A stretch of 64,000 nucleotides of DNA from Effrenium voratum (taxonomy: Eukaryota; Sar; Dinophyceae; Suessiales; Symbiodiniaceae). The stretch's first letter is position 1. The number at the start of each line of letters is the position of its first letter. The notes under the pieces are model-generated. The model was not told the origin of the DNA. It saw only the letters and a list, made by a program, of their open reading frames with translations, and made no database searches. Below, piece after piece: positions 25,747 to 38,900 of the stretch. Made by a program: the position numbers and the translations under genes. The stretch spans positions 1 to 64,000 of the forward strand of contig CAUJNA010001611.1 of assembly GCA_963377175.1 (NCBI GenBank), given 5' to 3'.

Positions 25747-26052
25747 CAACCCAACTCGGGGATCGCAACAACCCCTTTCAAATATCTCAAAGACTTCTCA
25801 CTTTGCTGCGGAGACCTCTCTCTCTCTCTCTCGGCTCCCTGCAAGACTCGCTATCGTCTTGGAATCCATTTGCCTCAAGTTGCGTGCCACACCAACGCCT
25901 CCGTTCTGTCCCCCTTGAGGCCCCAGCGCCCCGCTCGCCTGGCGGACAGCTTGAAAGCCGCTTGCATTCCCAAGCCGAATTCCCCTTCAAGGTCTGTCAA
26001 AAAATGACCCCAAAGTTGATGTGTTCCTGATTTCCCAAGATGCAAAGGGCCC

Positions 26053-26386
26053 GCACACACACACACACACAGAGACAGACACACAGACAGACAGAGACAC
26101 AGACACAGACACAGACACAGACACAGACACAGACACAGACACAGACACAGGCACAGACACAGACACAGACACAGACACAGACACAGACACAGACACAGAC
26201 ACAGACACAGACACAGACACAGACACAGACACAGACACAGACACAGACACAGACACAGACACAGACACAGACACAGACACAGACACAGACACAGACACAG
26301 ACACAGACACAGACACAGACACAGACACAGACACAGACACAGACACAGACAGACAGACACAGACAGACAGACACAGACAGACAGAC

Positions 26387-26455
<69 letters not shown>

Positions 26456-26866
26456 GACAGAGACAGAGACAGACAGAGACACAGACACAGACACAGACAC
26501 AGACACAGACACAGACACAGACACAGACACAGACAGAGACACAGACACAGACAGACACAGACACAGACACAGACACAGACACAGACACAGACACAGACAG
26601 ACAGACACAGACACAGACAGACAGACACAGACACAGACACAGACACAGACACAGACACAGACACAGACACAGACACAGACACAGACACAGACACAGACAC
26701 AGACACAGACACAGACACAGACACAGACACAGACACGACACGGACACGGACACGGACACGGACACGGACACGGACACGGACACGGACACGGACACAGACA
26801 CAGACACAGACACAGACACAGACACAGACACAGACACAGACACAGACACAGACACAGACACACACA
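26053..26866. repeat. ACAGAC hexanucleotide satellite
   Basis: About 810 bp of (ACAGAC)n with blocks of (ACAG)n around 26345-26470 and a homogeneous GGACAC variant block at 26741-26794. The unit length is a multiple of three, so open frames of over 280 codons run through it on both strands (Thr-Asp, Thr-Gln, Cys-Leu, Ser-Val repeats). These are not genes. Confidence 0.97.
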
Positions 26867-28329
26867 TTTTCGATATTCCCCTTGATCTCCACGAGACACT
26901 TGGGCTCGACACGGGGCCTCATCCAAATGCAATGCCCCATGCAACCTGGGCGAAATCTATCAGCTGCACTACAGTCTCAGAATGGGCACCGAGTTTTGAG
27001 AGGTTTTAAGTAGACACCCAAATCAAACCAACTGGATTGGGAGAGGCACCCAACTCGTGTTGAGTCGCACGCCTAAACCCAATCCGCCAATCCCCTTCAT
27101 GCCGACGGGAAAAGACTCGTGTCGAAGCTGGGAAGCCGACAGGGACACAAAGCGGGCAGATGCATTGAAGAGAATGCCGCCTCCACTTTCAGTGCCTGCG
27201 GAAATCTCCGAAAGACATGCGATCCCAGTCCGGTCCAGTGCAACCAGCCTGACATGAGGCATTCTGCATCGCTACCATCCTGGCACTCTCGACGTTGGGG
27301 GCAACCCCTAAATGAGTTCAGACAACGGAGTCCAGCATGCCACGCACATGCTTCTCCTTTCCTAGCTGGAGCCCATCTGGGCGGCTCAAAATTGAAGAGC
27401 TGGGGCACGCCGCAGGTTTCAGCTTTTGCTTCCATTTACCATCCATTGATTTCAGCCACAGCCATGTGGCCGCACCGGACAAAAAGAAGAAGAAAGACTT
27501 CGAGTGCTCCCACTTTCTCAGGGCTTCCACTTCGCCGCGTCTGAGGCTTGCACCACGGCCGTTGACCCGAAGCCGTCGATGGCACCTAACGCCTCGGCGC
27601 AGGCGGTGAAGCTGCCAAGTGGTGGGGAACCTTTGGTGGACACCAGGGGCATCTTATGTGAGGTGTGTCTTCTTTTGGGGGAATTTCAGGCATGGTGGTA
27701 ATTCCTTCTGAAATTCTCTCCTGAAGCAGTTGCCGCAAAAAATGAGGTACCCGGTACCCTCAAAAGTCACAGCATGTCCACACTTGAGGATGTTCAGAAG
27801 GGCACTGCCACGACATCTACCAATGTAAGCCCCGGACTACCAGTCGGCCAATTGCCTCGAGCAAGCAAAATGGCCGAGATATGTCTTGCAACTTTTGATC
27901 CTAGCAACTGGCAATTCAATAGCTGTGCACTGCTTCCTGCTTGCGTTCTCGGCCAAAAACGCTTGGAACTAGTCATATTTCTAAGGGGAGTCAATGGCCT
28001 AACGGGTGTGCCACCTAAGTAGCGTTCCATGGCGTGTCAGGCGTTTCCACCGCACCTCAGGCTCAGCATCTGCATCAGAAGGCAGTTTGCCACCTGGGGA
28101 AAAGCGGCCGAAACCGAGACCAACTCGAAGCCAGCACCATGCCTGCGACGTGTCTGGGCACGAAAGCTTGGAAAGTCAGAAGGATAAGAACCACCTGCAT
28201 CAGGTCAGTGCTCCGATCTCTGCAAGGCTGGCAAAAAAGAAAAAAACTGAGGCCCTTGGGCCTAAGGCGATTCGATCACTGGAGCGAAGCGACTGAGAGA
28301 CAAGTTTTTCCAAGTACTTGACGCATGTG

Positions 28330-28405
28330 TTTGAGTTGTTTGGAGTTGTTGAGCCGTTGAGTTCATAGCGTGTTGAGTTGTTTGGAGTTGTTGAGTTCAG
28401 AGCCT
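28330..28405. repeat. GTTGAGTTGTTTGGA short tandem repeat
   Basis: Imperfect repeats of TGTTTGAGTTGTTTGGAGTTGTTGAG occur in this interval, with a second partial copy after about 50 bases. Confidence 0.6.
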
Positions 28406-28536
28406 GTGTTTGAGTGCACGCTGCTTCTCGCGGAGCGAGGGCAGTTTTTTGGCCAACAGTAGGGTGTCGAAGTGCGACTTTGCGGCGTGCATCCGGCTTT
28501 TTCGATTTGTCGCGAATATCATAAAGAAAAAGACAC

Positions 28537-28595
28537 GATTCTATAGCTCAGTGGCAGCACAGTTGCACTTGAAATCAATGGTTCGCAGGCCCAGC
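28537..28595 (+). ncRNA. tRNA-derived relic, possible SINE head
   Basis: TAGCTCAGTGGCAG matches a polymerase III A box. 11 bases further on, GCACTTGAAATC resembles a serine-tRNA anticodon arm with CTTGAAA loop, then GGTTCGCAGG resembles a B box. The acceptor and T stems do not pair, so it is not a working tRNA. The segment TTCGCAGGCCCAGCG recurs at about 25188, suggesting a repeated element. Confidence 0.3.
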
Positions 28596-30364
28596 GTGTT
28601 TGGCTGCGCAAGGCATGGGCTTTTGCGCTAAGCTCTAAATCGACTCGGCTGTTTTGCGCTCTGCTTGCCTCGGGCTGTCTTGGGTTTTGTTGCTGGAAGG
28701 CTGCTGCGTGTCTGGGGATTCGCCTTGTGTCTCTGTTTCGGGGGGGTTGTCTGCAAGCTCTCAGCTTTTGGGTTTCAGCACCACCCGGTGTGTTGGTCTG
28801 AGGGCCATGGGCTTTGCGGTTTTGCAGGAAGCAAGTCATTTGAAGGGGGGGTTGCGAGGCGCATGGCTTGAGAGGTGTTGTCCGCATCAACAATTCTCGA
28901 GCTGTTTGGCAGAAGGAGCGGCCGCTGAAATACGCGTGATCCTGTGACTGGTTGCTTTTGTGCTGCTCCTCAGCCAAGAGCGTCCGCTAGCATTACAATG
29001 AACCGGCCCAAAAGCAAAAGCGAGAAGCCCCTCGAAGAAGGACCACCCGATCTATGGATATTCTGCTTGTTTTGGGTAAGCTGCTCCTCCAAGAGCTCAA
29101 TCCAAGGCCTCTCTTGGGCGCGCCCTCCACCCCATCGCATGCTCCCGCCGAGTGATAGTGCGGCGCTTTGGCCCGGCCAACGTCGTTTTAAAAGTGTCAC
29201 CCTTGAACGTGCTCAAAACAGTGACCAATACCAAGAGATATTCGCTTTGATCCTGTCTCCCCGGTGATTCATCTTCCTATGCGCTCTCAATCTCTCTCGA
29301 GCCAGGATTGCAGCCGCAAGTTCAAGCTATGCTGAACAGTCTGTCAAGCTGACACATCCAAATATGCATGTCAAAATGGCCAAGCCAAGCAAAGACAAAT
29401 GCTAGTGAACACACAAGCAGTCACAAGCAGGCCGACAAATGAGCCAGCCAGCAGAATACTGAGGGGCAGGATTCGAGAGTGTGTGTGTGTGTGTGATATG
29501 TTCGCCCATGCGCTTTTTTAGCCACTGAAAATCCCCCCTTTCCTTGGGCAGGTCCCCAAAAAGCCAACAAACCCAGTAACCAAAGACCATGGTAACACAG
29601 CACGCCGCTTCTTCGCTTGCCTGAAACAAAACCCACTCTGAACCCTTCCTGAGCCTTGAGTGTTTCCCAAGTTTTTTGGACCTTTCCTCAGGTGTCCCTT
29701 TACATCCACAAGGCTCCTTGAAGAATACAACTTGACCATTTGAAACTGTACTTTTTCCACTGAACTAAAACCGCCATTTGTGTTTTTTCTTTTGGGGGGA
29801 TACGGGTAGTTTTCGGATGGATAATCCAAGATCTTAGCTAAGATCAAAAGAAACGTCGCTATGAGACACCAACTCCCTTCTGAGGGCAGCTCAAGCAACT
29901 CACGCCTTCTCATGCTCTAGGGTCTCCTTCTGGCCAGTGGTGAGGTACCTGCCGCAATACATGTGTTTGTGCCAACGGATCAAAAGAGGGAAAGTGGGAT
30001 TTCCCCCTTGCTTTGGTTTTGTCTGGAACGAGGTATCCAAATCGAAGCTACCGGAGAAGCTACGAGAAGGGTTTAGATGCTATAGAAAGCAAAATATGAT
30101 GTATCGCTCCCATTGAATAGACGAAGGGACAATGCCAGTGACATGCAACCCACTGAAAGCTATGCATGGATTTAACAACCGCACAAATGGTACATCATCG
30201 CAACCCTACCTGCCCCTACCCTACCCCCCTCTTTCCACCGCCAAGTAGAGGCAGCGCATAGCGCGCGTGCGCGTCGGGTCACTCCATGAACTCATGTATC
30301 CTCGCCAGCTTGGGCTCAGCAGAGGACCTAGGACGAGCAGTTGCCAGCCACACCTAGAACCTGT

Positions 30365-33020
30365 GTATGCGTATGTGTATGCGTGTACGTACGCACGTAC
30401 GTCCGAAAAGTACGTTCGTATGAATGTATGTATGTATGCGTGTGTATGTATGTATGTATGTATGTATGTATGTAGGTAGGTAGGTAGGTAGGTATGTATG
30501 TATGTATGTATGCATGTATGAATGCATGCATGCATGCATGCATGCATGCATGTGAATGTATGTGTGGGTAGGTAGGTAGGTAGCTAGCTAGCTAGGTAGG
30601 TAGGTAGGTAGGTAGGTAGGTAGGTAGGTAGGTAGGTAGGTAACTAGCTAGCTAGCTAGCTAGCTAGGTAGGTAGGTAGGTAGGTATGTATCCGTGTACG
30701 TGTATGCGTATGTGCATGCGTATGCGTATGTGAATGCCTATGCGTATGTGCATGTGTATGTGTATGTGTATGTGTAGGTATGTGTAGATGTGTACAGGTA
30801 TGTAATTTATACTTATTTTCGTAGGTAGGTAGGTAGGTAGGTAGGTAGGTAGGTAGGTAGGTATGTATGTATCTATGTGTGTATGTATGTAAGTATGTAT
30901 GTACGTACGTGTGTATGTATGTATGTATGTATGTATGTATGTATGTATGTATGTATGTATGTACGGACGTACGTATGTAATGTAATGTAATGTAACGTAA
31001 CGTAATGTAATATAATGTAATGTAATGGTAATGTAATGTCATGTGATGTACTGTAATGTAATGTAATGTATGTAAAGTATGTAATGTGTGTAATCTATTT
31101 GATGTATGTGATGTATGTAATGTATGTGATTCATGTAATGTATATAATGTATATAGTGTATGTAACATATGCTATGTATGTTATGTATGTTATGTATGCT
31201 ACTTATGTTATGTATGTTATGTATGTAATGTATGTAATGTATGCAATGTATGTTATGTATGTAATGTATGTAATGTATGTAATGTATGTAATGTATGTAA
31301 TGTATGTAATGTATGTAACGTATGTAACGTATGTAACGTATGTAATGTATGTAATGTATGTAATGTATGTAATGTATGTAATGTATGTAATGTATGCAAT
31401 GTATGTAATGTATTTAATGTATGCAATGTAATGTAATATAATGTAATGAAATGTAAATGCAATTTATGTAATGTATGTAATGTATGTAATGTATGTAATG
31501 TATGTAATTTATGTATGTATGTGTGTATGTATGTATGTATGTATGTATCTATCTATCTATGTATGTATGTATGTATGTATGTATGTATGAATGTATGCAT
31601 GCATGCATGCATGCATGCATGTGAATGTATGTGTAGGTAGGTAGGTAGGTAGGTAGGTAGGTAGCTAGGTAGCTAGGTAGCTAGGTAGCTAGGTAGCTAG
31701 GTAGCTAGGTAGCTAGGTAGCTAGGTAGCTGGGTAGCTAGGTAGCTAGGTAGCTAGGTAGCTAGGTAGCTAGGTAGCTAGGTAGCTAGGTAGCTAGGTAG
31801 CTAGGTAGCTAGGTAGCTAGGTAGCTAGGTAGCTAGGTAGCTAGGTAGGTAGGTAGGTATGTATCCGTGTACGTGTATGCGTATGTGCATGCGTATGCGT
31901 ATGTGCATGTGTATGTGTATGTGTATGTGTAGGTATGTGTAGATATGTACAGGTATGTAATTTATATTTATTTTCGTAGGTGGGTAGGTAGGTAGGTATG
32001 TATGTATCTATCTATGTATGTATGTATGTAAGTATGTATGTACGTACGTGTGTATGTATGTATGTATGTATGTACGTACGTACGTATGTAATGAAAGGTA
32101 ATGTATTTTTTTTAGTAATGTAATGTAATGTAATGTATGTAAAGTATGTAATGTATGTAATCTATTTGATGTATGTGATGTATGTAATGTATGTCATTCA
32201 TGTAATGTCTATAATGTATATAATGTATGTAACGTATGCTATGTATGTTATGTATGTTATGTAAGCTATGTAGGTTATGTATGTTATGTATGTTATGTGT
32301 GTAATGCATGTATGTAATGTATGTAATGTATGTAATGTAAATATGTATGTAACGTATGTAATGTATGTAACGTATGTAATGTATGTAACGTATGTAATGT
32401 ATGTAATGTATGCAATGTATGTTATGTATGTAATGTATGTAATGTGTGTAATGTATGTACTGTATGTAACGTATGTAACATATGTAACGTATGTAACGTA
32501 TGTAATGTATGTAATGTGTGTAATGTATGTAATGTATTTAATGTATGTAATGTAATGTAATATAATGTAATGTAATGTAATGTAATTTATGTAATGTATG
32601 TGATGTATATAATGTATGTAATGTATGTAATTCATGTATGTATGTGTGTATGTATGTATGTATGTATGTATGTATGTATGTATCTATCTATCTATCTATC
32701 TATGTATGTATGTATGTATGTATGTATGTATGTATGTATGTATGTATGTATGTATGTATGTATGTATGTATGTATGAGTGGGAGTGCTATGTGTATGTGT
32801 ATGCGTGAGTGTATGTGTATGTGTATGGATTTGTGTATGTCTACGTGTATGTGTATGACTATGTGTACGTATATTATGATTTGTACGTGTATGTGTAGGC
32901 ATGTGTGTGTGTGTGTCTGTGTCTGTGTCTGTCTATGTGTACTTGTATGTTCATGGACATGGATATGTATGTACGTGTACGCATATATATCTATATGTAT
33001 GTACGTCTCCCTGTCTGTCC
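30365..33020. repeat. Giant GTAT / GTAG / ATGTA repeat array with duplicated unit
   Basis: About 2.6 kb of tetra- and pentanucleotide repeats: (GTAT)n, (GTAG)n, (TGTAA)n, (GTAGCTAG)n. The block TATGTATCCGTGTACGTGTA at 30685 recurs at 31857 followed by the same irregular series, including AATTTAT-(A/T)-CTTATTTTCGTAGG and TAATCTATTTGATGTATGTG (31092, 32160). This indicates duplication of a unit of about 1.1 kb. All open frames through it (Tyr-Val-Met, Thr-Leu-His and similar) are artefacts. Confidence 0.95.
31650..31850. repeat. GTAGCTAG octanucleotide tract
   Basis: About 25 nearly perfect copies of GTAGCTAG inside the larger array, with one G substitution at about 31731. The unit contains the palindrome CTAG, so long cruciform structures are possible. 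Confidence 0.9.
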
Positions 33021-34440
33021 GTATGCAGAGATGCAGGAAGGCACGTGTATGTGTATACATGCCTTATATATATATATACTGACAAAACGCTCTTCGAAAC
33101 CCACTTGGTCCACAATTGGAAAGCATTACTTCCCAGGAGAAGAACTGAGGAGTGAGCACTGAGAGGTATCCTCGTCGAAGTGCGAACAGCCTGCACCATG
33201 TGCAACATGGGGGATGTGTCAAAACTAGGGACCCTCTCAGAAAACAGCGGAGAGCAATAGGAGAAAGCCAAAGCAAACCAAAAGAATCAAAGACAACTGA
33301 AAGGAAACCAAACAAAACAAACCATTTGGACGCGGGTCAAAACCAATGGTACCATTTTGGGGTAGGTGCACCACCGTCCACCCATTTTAGTCCATTTTAG
33401 TGGGGATTCGGATGTTCACTGGGGGTACAGGATTTTGACCCATGGCCATGTGGAGGAGTACATAGTTTTGACAGGCCACACGCATGCGGCTGCAAGCCTC
33501 TCCATGATCTCCTGTGTCTTTTCATCAGAGACGGCCTGAGTCTCAGTGCTGAAAACGGCCACAGTCGTACCCTTGCAATGAGTGCTAGATCGCACTTCCC
33601 AAAAAAAACTGGCCACAGTCGCTGTACCTCTTCGAATTGCTGCAATGAGTGCTGCCAGATGGCGCTCGGGCAGCAAAAAATCACCCCTGAGCGCCAGACA
33701 GCGTTGCCGGGGATGTCTGCCACCTTGGAGCGATCGATCGTTGCGCGCACGCGCCTTTTCAGCTTGGGACTGCGGCCCTTGGAATCAAGCTGAAGAAGCA
33801 AAGCGTCCGACTTCTTCTTTACTTGGAAACTATGTCTATATATATATATTGTCAGATAGTCACCGCGTCACCAGTATGACCAAGACATGTGGAAGCCTTC
33901 AGACAGCAAGAATGAAATGTTGAGATTAGACTAGTGGTACGAAACGAACCACGAAGCAGTGTTGGGACATTCCACCCCTTCCCGCAAAGATCTCCACGCT
34001 CAACCTTTCACTTGGGCCTTCACAGCCCGGAAAGCATCTCCCTTTAGGCGCCTATAGTTGCCGAACTCCAACTAGCAGGACAGCTCTTGCGCGGTGCTCT
34101 GGATTCGTGAGGTGCTTCATACCCTCCCTTTACACTGCAAAGAGAGTTCGCTTCATGGAAAGCAATGCAAACTTCATGGGATAGGTGTGAAAGGTTGCAG
34201 CCATCACGCCTCACGCCTCACACCTGGGTAAACGATTTGTACATATATACATATATATATATATATGTGAAACCAGCAGCAGAAAGAAGCCTGTCCTTGC
34301 ACAGAGTCTGGTTTGTCTGGAGAAGAATCTTTCAAATTTGGGCCCACATGTTCAAAGCAATGTGTGCGCAACAAATGCGTACACGTGTAAAAATGTGTGG
34401 TTGCTATGAAGAACTAAAAGCGGCAAAACCAAAGAATTCC
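33021..34440. other. Gene-poor interval
   Basis: No confident gene. Contents: TA dinucleotide runs at 33066-33079, 33837-33850 and 34246-34266, and a family A inverted-repeat element at 33322-33450. A weak minus-strand coding-like stretch (TETQAVSDEKTQEIMERLAA) at about 33480-33560 has no splice partner. Confidence 0.4.
33322..33450 (-). repeat. Short terminal-inverted-repeat element, copy 2 (family A)
   Basis: Starts CCATTTGGACGCGGGTCAAA and ends TTTTGACCCATGGCCATGTG. The interior (ACCATTTTGGGGTAGGT, TTTTAGTGGGGATTCGGATG, TTCACTGGGGGTAC) is the reverse complement of the copies at 35560 and 39188, which establishes a mobile or formerly mobile family. Confidence 0.65.
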
Positions 34441-34444
34441 AGAA

Positions 34445-34455
34445 GGAAGGAAACA

Positions 34456-34491
<36 letters not shown>

Positions 34492-34764
34492 ACAAAAGAA
34501 CAAAAGAAAGTAAGAAAGAAAGAAAGAACAAAAGAAAGAAAGAACAAAAGAAAGTAAGAAAGAAAGAAAGAATAATAAGAGTAAAAAATATATTTAAAAA
34601 AAAAATGAAGGAATGAAGTACAGAAAAAAATAAAATAAAAAAAGAAAGAAAGCAAGAACGAAATAACTAAGAAAGAAATAACTAAAGAAAAAAGAAACAA
34701 AGAAGAAAAAAGAAGAAGAAACAAATAAAGCAAGACAGAAAAAAACTAAAGAAAGAAAGAACTA

Positions 34765-34807
<43 letters not shown>

Positions 34808-35010
34808 CAAGAAAGAAACAAAGAAAAAGAAAGAAACAAAGAAGAAGAAAAAAAATAGAAAGAGAGAATGAAAGAAAGGTCGAAAGAGAGAATGACAGAA
34901 AGCAAGAAAGGTAGCAAGAGAGAATGAAAGAAGGAAAGAAAGAAAAAAGGAAGACACACAAAAACAAAGAAAGAGATCGACAGAGAGAGACAGAGAGAGA
35001 GAGAGAAATA
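34445..35010. repeat. AAAG-rich purine tract
   Basis: About 560 bp of (AAAG)n with AAC, AGTA and AGAG variants. It is almost pure purine on the plus strand and pyrimidine on the minus. Lys/Glu-rich and Phe/Leu/Ser-rich open frames across it are artefacts. Confidence 0.95.
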
Positions 35011-35559
35011 GAGATCTGCATGTGGCACTTCAAAACGGCGCTCGACCTGTCCAATCCACTGCGGCTCGGCAGCATTCGAGCGCAGTGGGAGGTTGACGGC
35101 GGCGGCCTGCAAGGGGAGCAAACTGCAGTCCTCGACTTCATAACAAAACCGAGCATCTGAGCGTTTTTGTATTACACCCTGGGATTACACCCTTGAGAAA
35201 TGACCCAGAATGGCTCAAAATAACACGGTTTTATCCGGAAAGCAGGCTCCTTCCCCCCAATTGTGATTGCCCACAGTTCAGGGCGGTACTCGGACACATT
35301 ACTTTACATTACAATTCAGTACGGTGAACATCAGAGACAATAGGAATGTCCGCCACCACATTAAACGTGTGGTGTCCTGAAATCCCCTGCTAAGAGTTGA
35401 TTTTGTTTCGTGGTTTAGTGCAACCACTAAACCAACTAAAATCCTAAGAACCCAAGAACCCACACCGGACGCTTCGCGAGCGAATCGCCAAGATGCATGT
35501 CATGGAGTTCCCGCGCGCTCACCGAACCGGGCACCGGCACGGGCGGGGGTGATGAAAAG

Positions 35560-35690
35560 GCGGTGGGTCAAATCCACATCGTACCCCCAGAGAACATCCC
35601 AATCCAACCACTAAAATAGGTTCTAAAATGGGTGGTGAATTCACCTACCCCAAAATGGAATCCCATTGGTTTTGACCCACAGCCATTTAT
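35560..35690 (+). repeat. Short terminal-inverted-repeat element, copy 3 (family A)
   Basis: GGCGGTGGGTCAAATC at the left and TTTTGACCCACAGCCATTT at the right are inverted. The interior GTACCCCCAGAGAACATCCC, TAAAATAGGTTCTAAAATGG and TTCACCTACCCCAAAATGG matches copy 4 at 39188 at roughly 85 to 90 percent by eye. Confidence 0.65.
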
Positions 35691-35814
35691 GGCGAGGATT
35701 CTCCCTTTCTACCCTCAAATTATCCGGATTTCGATTGTGGCTCACCTGCGATTTGGTCTCACCTCCTCTTCTCGCCGAAGGATCCCTGACCTCACATCTC
35801 ACCTTGACGAGGCA

Positions 35815-35948
35815 ATTGCTCCTGCCCTAGAACACCACTTTTCGCCTGCCATGGAGGACATACGAAACATTGGCCGACCCACAAAGAGTGCCCCGCCTGA
35901 CCCTGACTGCGCATGCCTGGTGCCTCAAGGCCGCGAGAAGCGCCGCAA
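35815..35948 (+). CDS. Possible isolated exon, unassigned
   Basis: The plus strand reads AIAPALEHHFSPAMEDIRNI and continues RPTKSAPPDPDCACLVPQG. It is bounded on the left by GACGAG (acceptor-like AG) and on the right by CGCAAG followed by GTGAGG, a good GT donor. No domain, no second exon, and the reverse strand is also open, so support is weak. Confidence 0.2.
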
Positions 35949-38900
35949 GGTGAGGCAAGAGGCAATCTGTCGGGAACCCCCACGTTTGTGAGGCCATGGC
36001 TATGAAAGTTCATGGGGAACCAGGCAACCCCCTCAACAATATCTTATATATTTGGTCGGACATGAATTCTCACCTTAATGATGTCCACCAAAGGACCACT
36101 TAATCAATCTGCGTGCTGAAATGGGACCAGACCACTGGGTGGCTGGATTTTGTCATGGGTTCTCCTCTTACTCAAGGGTCTCCCTTCTCACTCACACTCC
36201 AGCAATTCAATCTTGCTTGTCCCCACCCCCCCCACCCCCAACACCCCATCCCCCGCCCAACCAACACGTTGACCACAAGCGGTTCATTCTGCGAGTCTCC
36301 GAGCAAAGCTTCTCGCACCGAGGCGCTGCCCCCGGCTCCCGCTCGTCCTTGATCCAGGAGCCCTGAAGATCGATCCCGCGCTTCCCCAACCGGCGGCCCA
36401 GCGGCAAAAACGGGATGGACCCCCTCGCTTCGGAGGCGACTAGTCCCCTCATGACACTTGCTTCGATAGGAATGAGAAAGGGAATGACCCCGAGATAAAA
36501 CATAGACTTCCTTTGGACTTGTTTGGGAATCCCAAAAAAAACGTTCCTTCCCAACACCCGGAAGGTCATTCCTACCGAACGCCAGCAAGTTGAAAAGGAA
36601 GCCAACAAACCAAACAATTGGAGGTGTGCGTTTCCAGTTGGAGATTCCTTCCAGGCATTTAAATGAAGAAGAAGAAGAAACAAAACGTGTGTGATACGGT
36701 TTGCCCCATGCCCGGGATGGCAAGGACGACAATAGTCGTTGGTGAGAAACACGACAATCCGGTGCCAGGGGATCAACAAAAAAACGGCTTGTGGTTAGCC
36801 ATTGAACGTCCGAACCATCAAGCACGACTTTCCTTCGCGAAGCTCCGACCAATTTGACGAAAGCTCGCCGTGCCTTGTACGGACCTGCTTGCAGGCTCGC
36901 CTTGTGAGCCTGACTCAGGCGTGTCTGCACAGCGGGGTTCCAAAAACACTCATCTGAAGTGGGTTGTCTTAAAATCGGGGAACCCCCAAAAGGGGTGGTG
37001 TCCCTTTCCCCGTTTCGAAACGGGCAACTACCCCTAAAAGGAAACCATGTGCACCGACCTGAAACCTGTGACAGGCATCATAAATCAAGTGGCATCTTCC
37101 AAATTGCCCGGGCTCAAAGGGATCCTCGTTTTCAATCGGCGCCTTTTTGGGGGTTGGTTGAAATGAGTCACAATCAAAACCCGGGAGTAAAATGGTCTAC
37201 CCAGAATCATGTAAAGAATTAAGAAGGCGGCCGCAACTCTTTCTGGCTGCCTTCAGCCCCTTACTAACCTTCATCCACCCGGGTTTTGATTGTGGCTTAA
37301 AATGGGGACGGCCCTGTCGCTAGCGCCGAGACATTTGAACTCCGGGCCTTCCGGTTCCTCACCAGCAGCTCTGCTATGCCCTGGAGCGTTTCAGCAGCGA
37401 GCCTGCGGGTTGCACGGCCGCGATACGCGCGAAACGGGAGCCCTCTTGGGGTTCACCAAGAAGCGCCCCTTGAAACATAGGGAGCCCGCTATTCATCCAA
37501 GCATATACTCCATCACTCTTCAAAACACACCAGAAAAGTAGCCACCGATCAACTTTCAACATCTATACCCCTTGCTACTGGCATAGCCTTCAGCCGCGCA
37601 CGAATCCAACGGGGCAAATGAAACCGGAAAGGGGAAGCCTCAGAAAAGGCGAAGCCTTCCTGCGCGAAAACGTGCTGCGGGTCCCGCTCCGCGCTGAGCC
37701 CGATCATTTTTTTAGCCCAGATCCCACGGGTGTGCCTGCAGCCCGTGAGCTGGCAGTCGTACAAGCCGGAAGTCGCGCGGATGTTCTGCAGCAGCACCTG
37801 GCACGCTTTGGCCCATCGGATGCGGCGATGGCAATTTGCGGTGTTCCTCACTTGGAAACAAACACATTTCTCACTAAACCATGTCAGAGCAAATGAATTA
37901 GATCTTTGCCCTCCTCAAGAAAACAGCCTTGATTGCGGACTGATTTGTCACACAATCACTGATCCAAAGTGGCCGCGATGTCTTAGCTGCAACAAGAACT
38001 GCAAAAAGAGGCTGCCCTATCTTTACGTCGACCAGCCCCAGCCTCGATCACGCGACAAGCATGAAACAGGACCACAACCTGTAAGAGGTTCAACAATCCC
38101 CAAATCACGCAGGCTCGTCTTGTTTTGAGGGTTCTCTTGTGGTTTCAAAGCAAAACCTTAATCAAGATGTCGGGCCAGCCAGCGCGCCTGCCCACCAGAG
38201 GCCCCCAGCGAGTTCCAGGAGAGCTCTAGATGAGAAAGCCCACCATTGCCCTGCGCTGGCTGGAAGTTGTTCAAAGCCCATAAAATGCAGTGCCCTTTTG
38301 GTGCCCTTTTGGTGCCCTTTGTTCACTCAAAGTCCAAAGACAGGTCCCCATAAAATAAAACGGGCGTCCTTTTGACTTCAACAAGCCTAGAAAGGGGTCC
38401 CAAAGAACTGGCTTGCTTGTGGGTCAGAGCACTGCCCCCGATCTAAAGCAAACTGACCCCTCCCACACTCATCTTGCGCAGCTTGCAAAGCAGCTCACAG
38501 CTCACATGGCTATGATTTTAACTCGAAACCCTGCGACATTTATTTACACGGGCATTTATGTCCACCAACCACTCTGGGCAAGCCCATCGTTTACAAAGGG
38601 ATTTCTGCCACCAACCACTTTAAAACGCCCCCTCGCGTCCTGCAGGATGGACGCAACATGACCGGCTGCAGATTCCCCGCTGAGGCCGCAATACCTGAGA
38701 TCCAGGTGCCTGGCGGCGCACACAGGTCGTCACCGCGGGTATGGTTTCGTCAAAAGTCAACCACCAGTACCACAGGTGAAATCGTCCTTTCCATTTCCCA
38801 GGGCAAGCCATGATGGTACCCTCTTTTTGGCCCACACCCACGCAACTCGTGGAAACATCGGATCGCAACCGCGTCTCGGACATCTCGGGCCGTTTCCAAA

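Larger units (their letters stand above)
22831..26050. other. Gene-poor interval with dispersed repeats
   Basis: No confident gene. Contents: copies of two dispersed repeat families (23640, 24023, 24545, 25690), a CT run at 24145-24165, CA/CG runs at 25130-25161, a CT run at 25816-25832 and one weak exon candidate at 24652-24790. The repeats recur elsewhere in the window. Confidence 0.5.
26867..30360. other. Gene-poor interval
   Basis: Nothing recognisable as a gene. A weak GC-rich frame with exon-like composition lies on the plus strand at about 27510-27660 (ASEACTTAVDPKPSMAPN) but has no partner. A GTTGAGTTGTTTGGA repeat lies at 28330-28405, a tRNA-like relic at 28537-28595, and a short GT run at 29476-29493. 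Confidence 0.45.

Noticed and set aside
25875..27013. Six open frames of 280 to 345 codons on both strands
   Set aside because: The ACAGAC repeat has a period of six, so every frame stays open; the products are dipeptide repeats.
28537..28595. A functional tRNA gene
   Set aside because: Acceptor, anticodon and T stems do not pair.
30221..33271. Tyr-Ile-His-Thr and Tyr-Val-Met repeat proteins
   Set aside because: These are translations of tetranucleotide and pentanucleotide repeats.
34404..35156. Phe/Leu/Ser-rich proteins that look like membrane proteins on the minus strand
   Set aside because: They come from the AAAG purine tract and are not helical-membrane genes.
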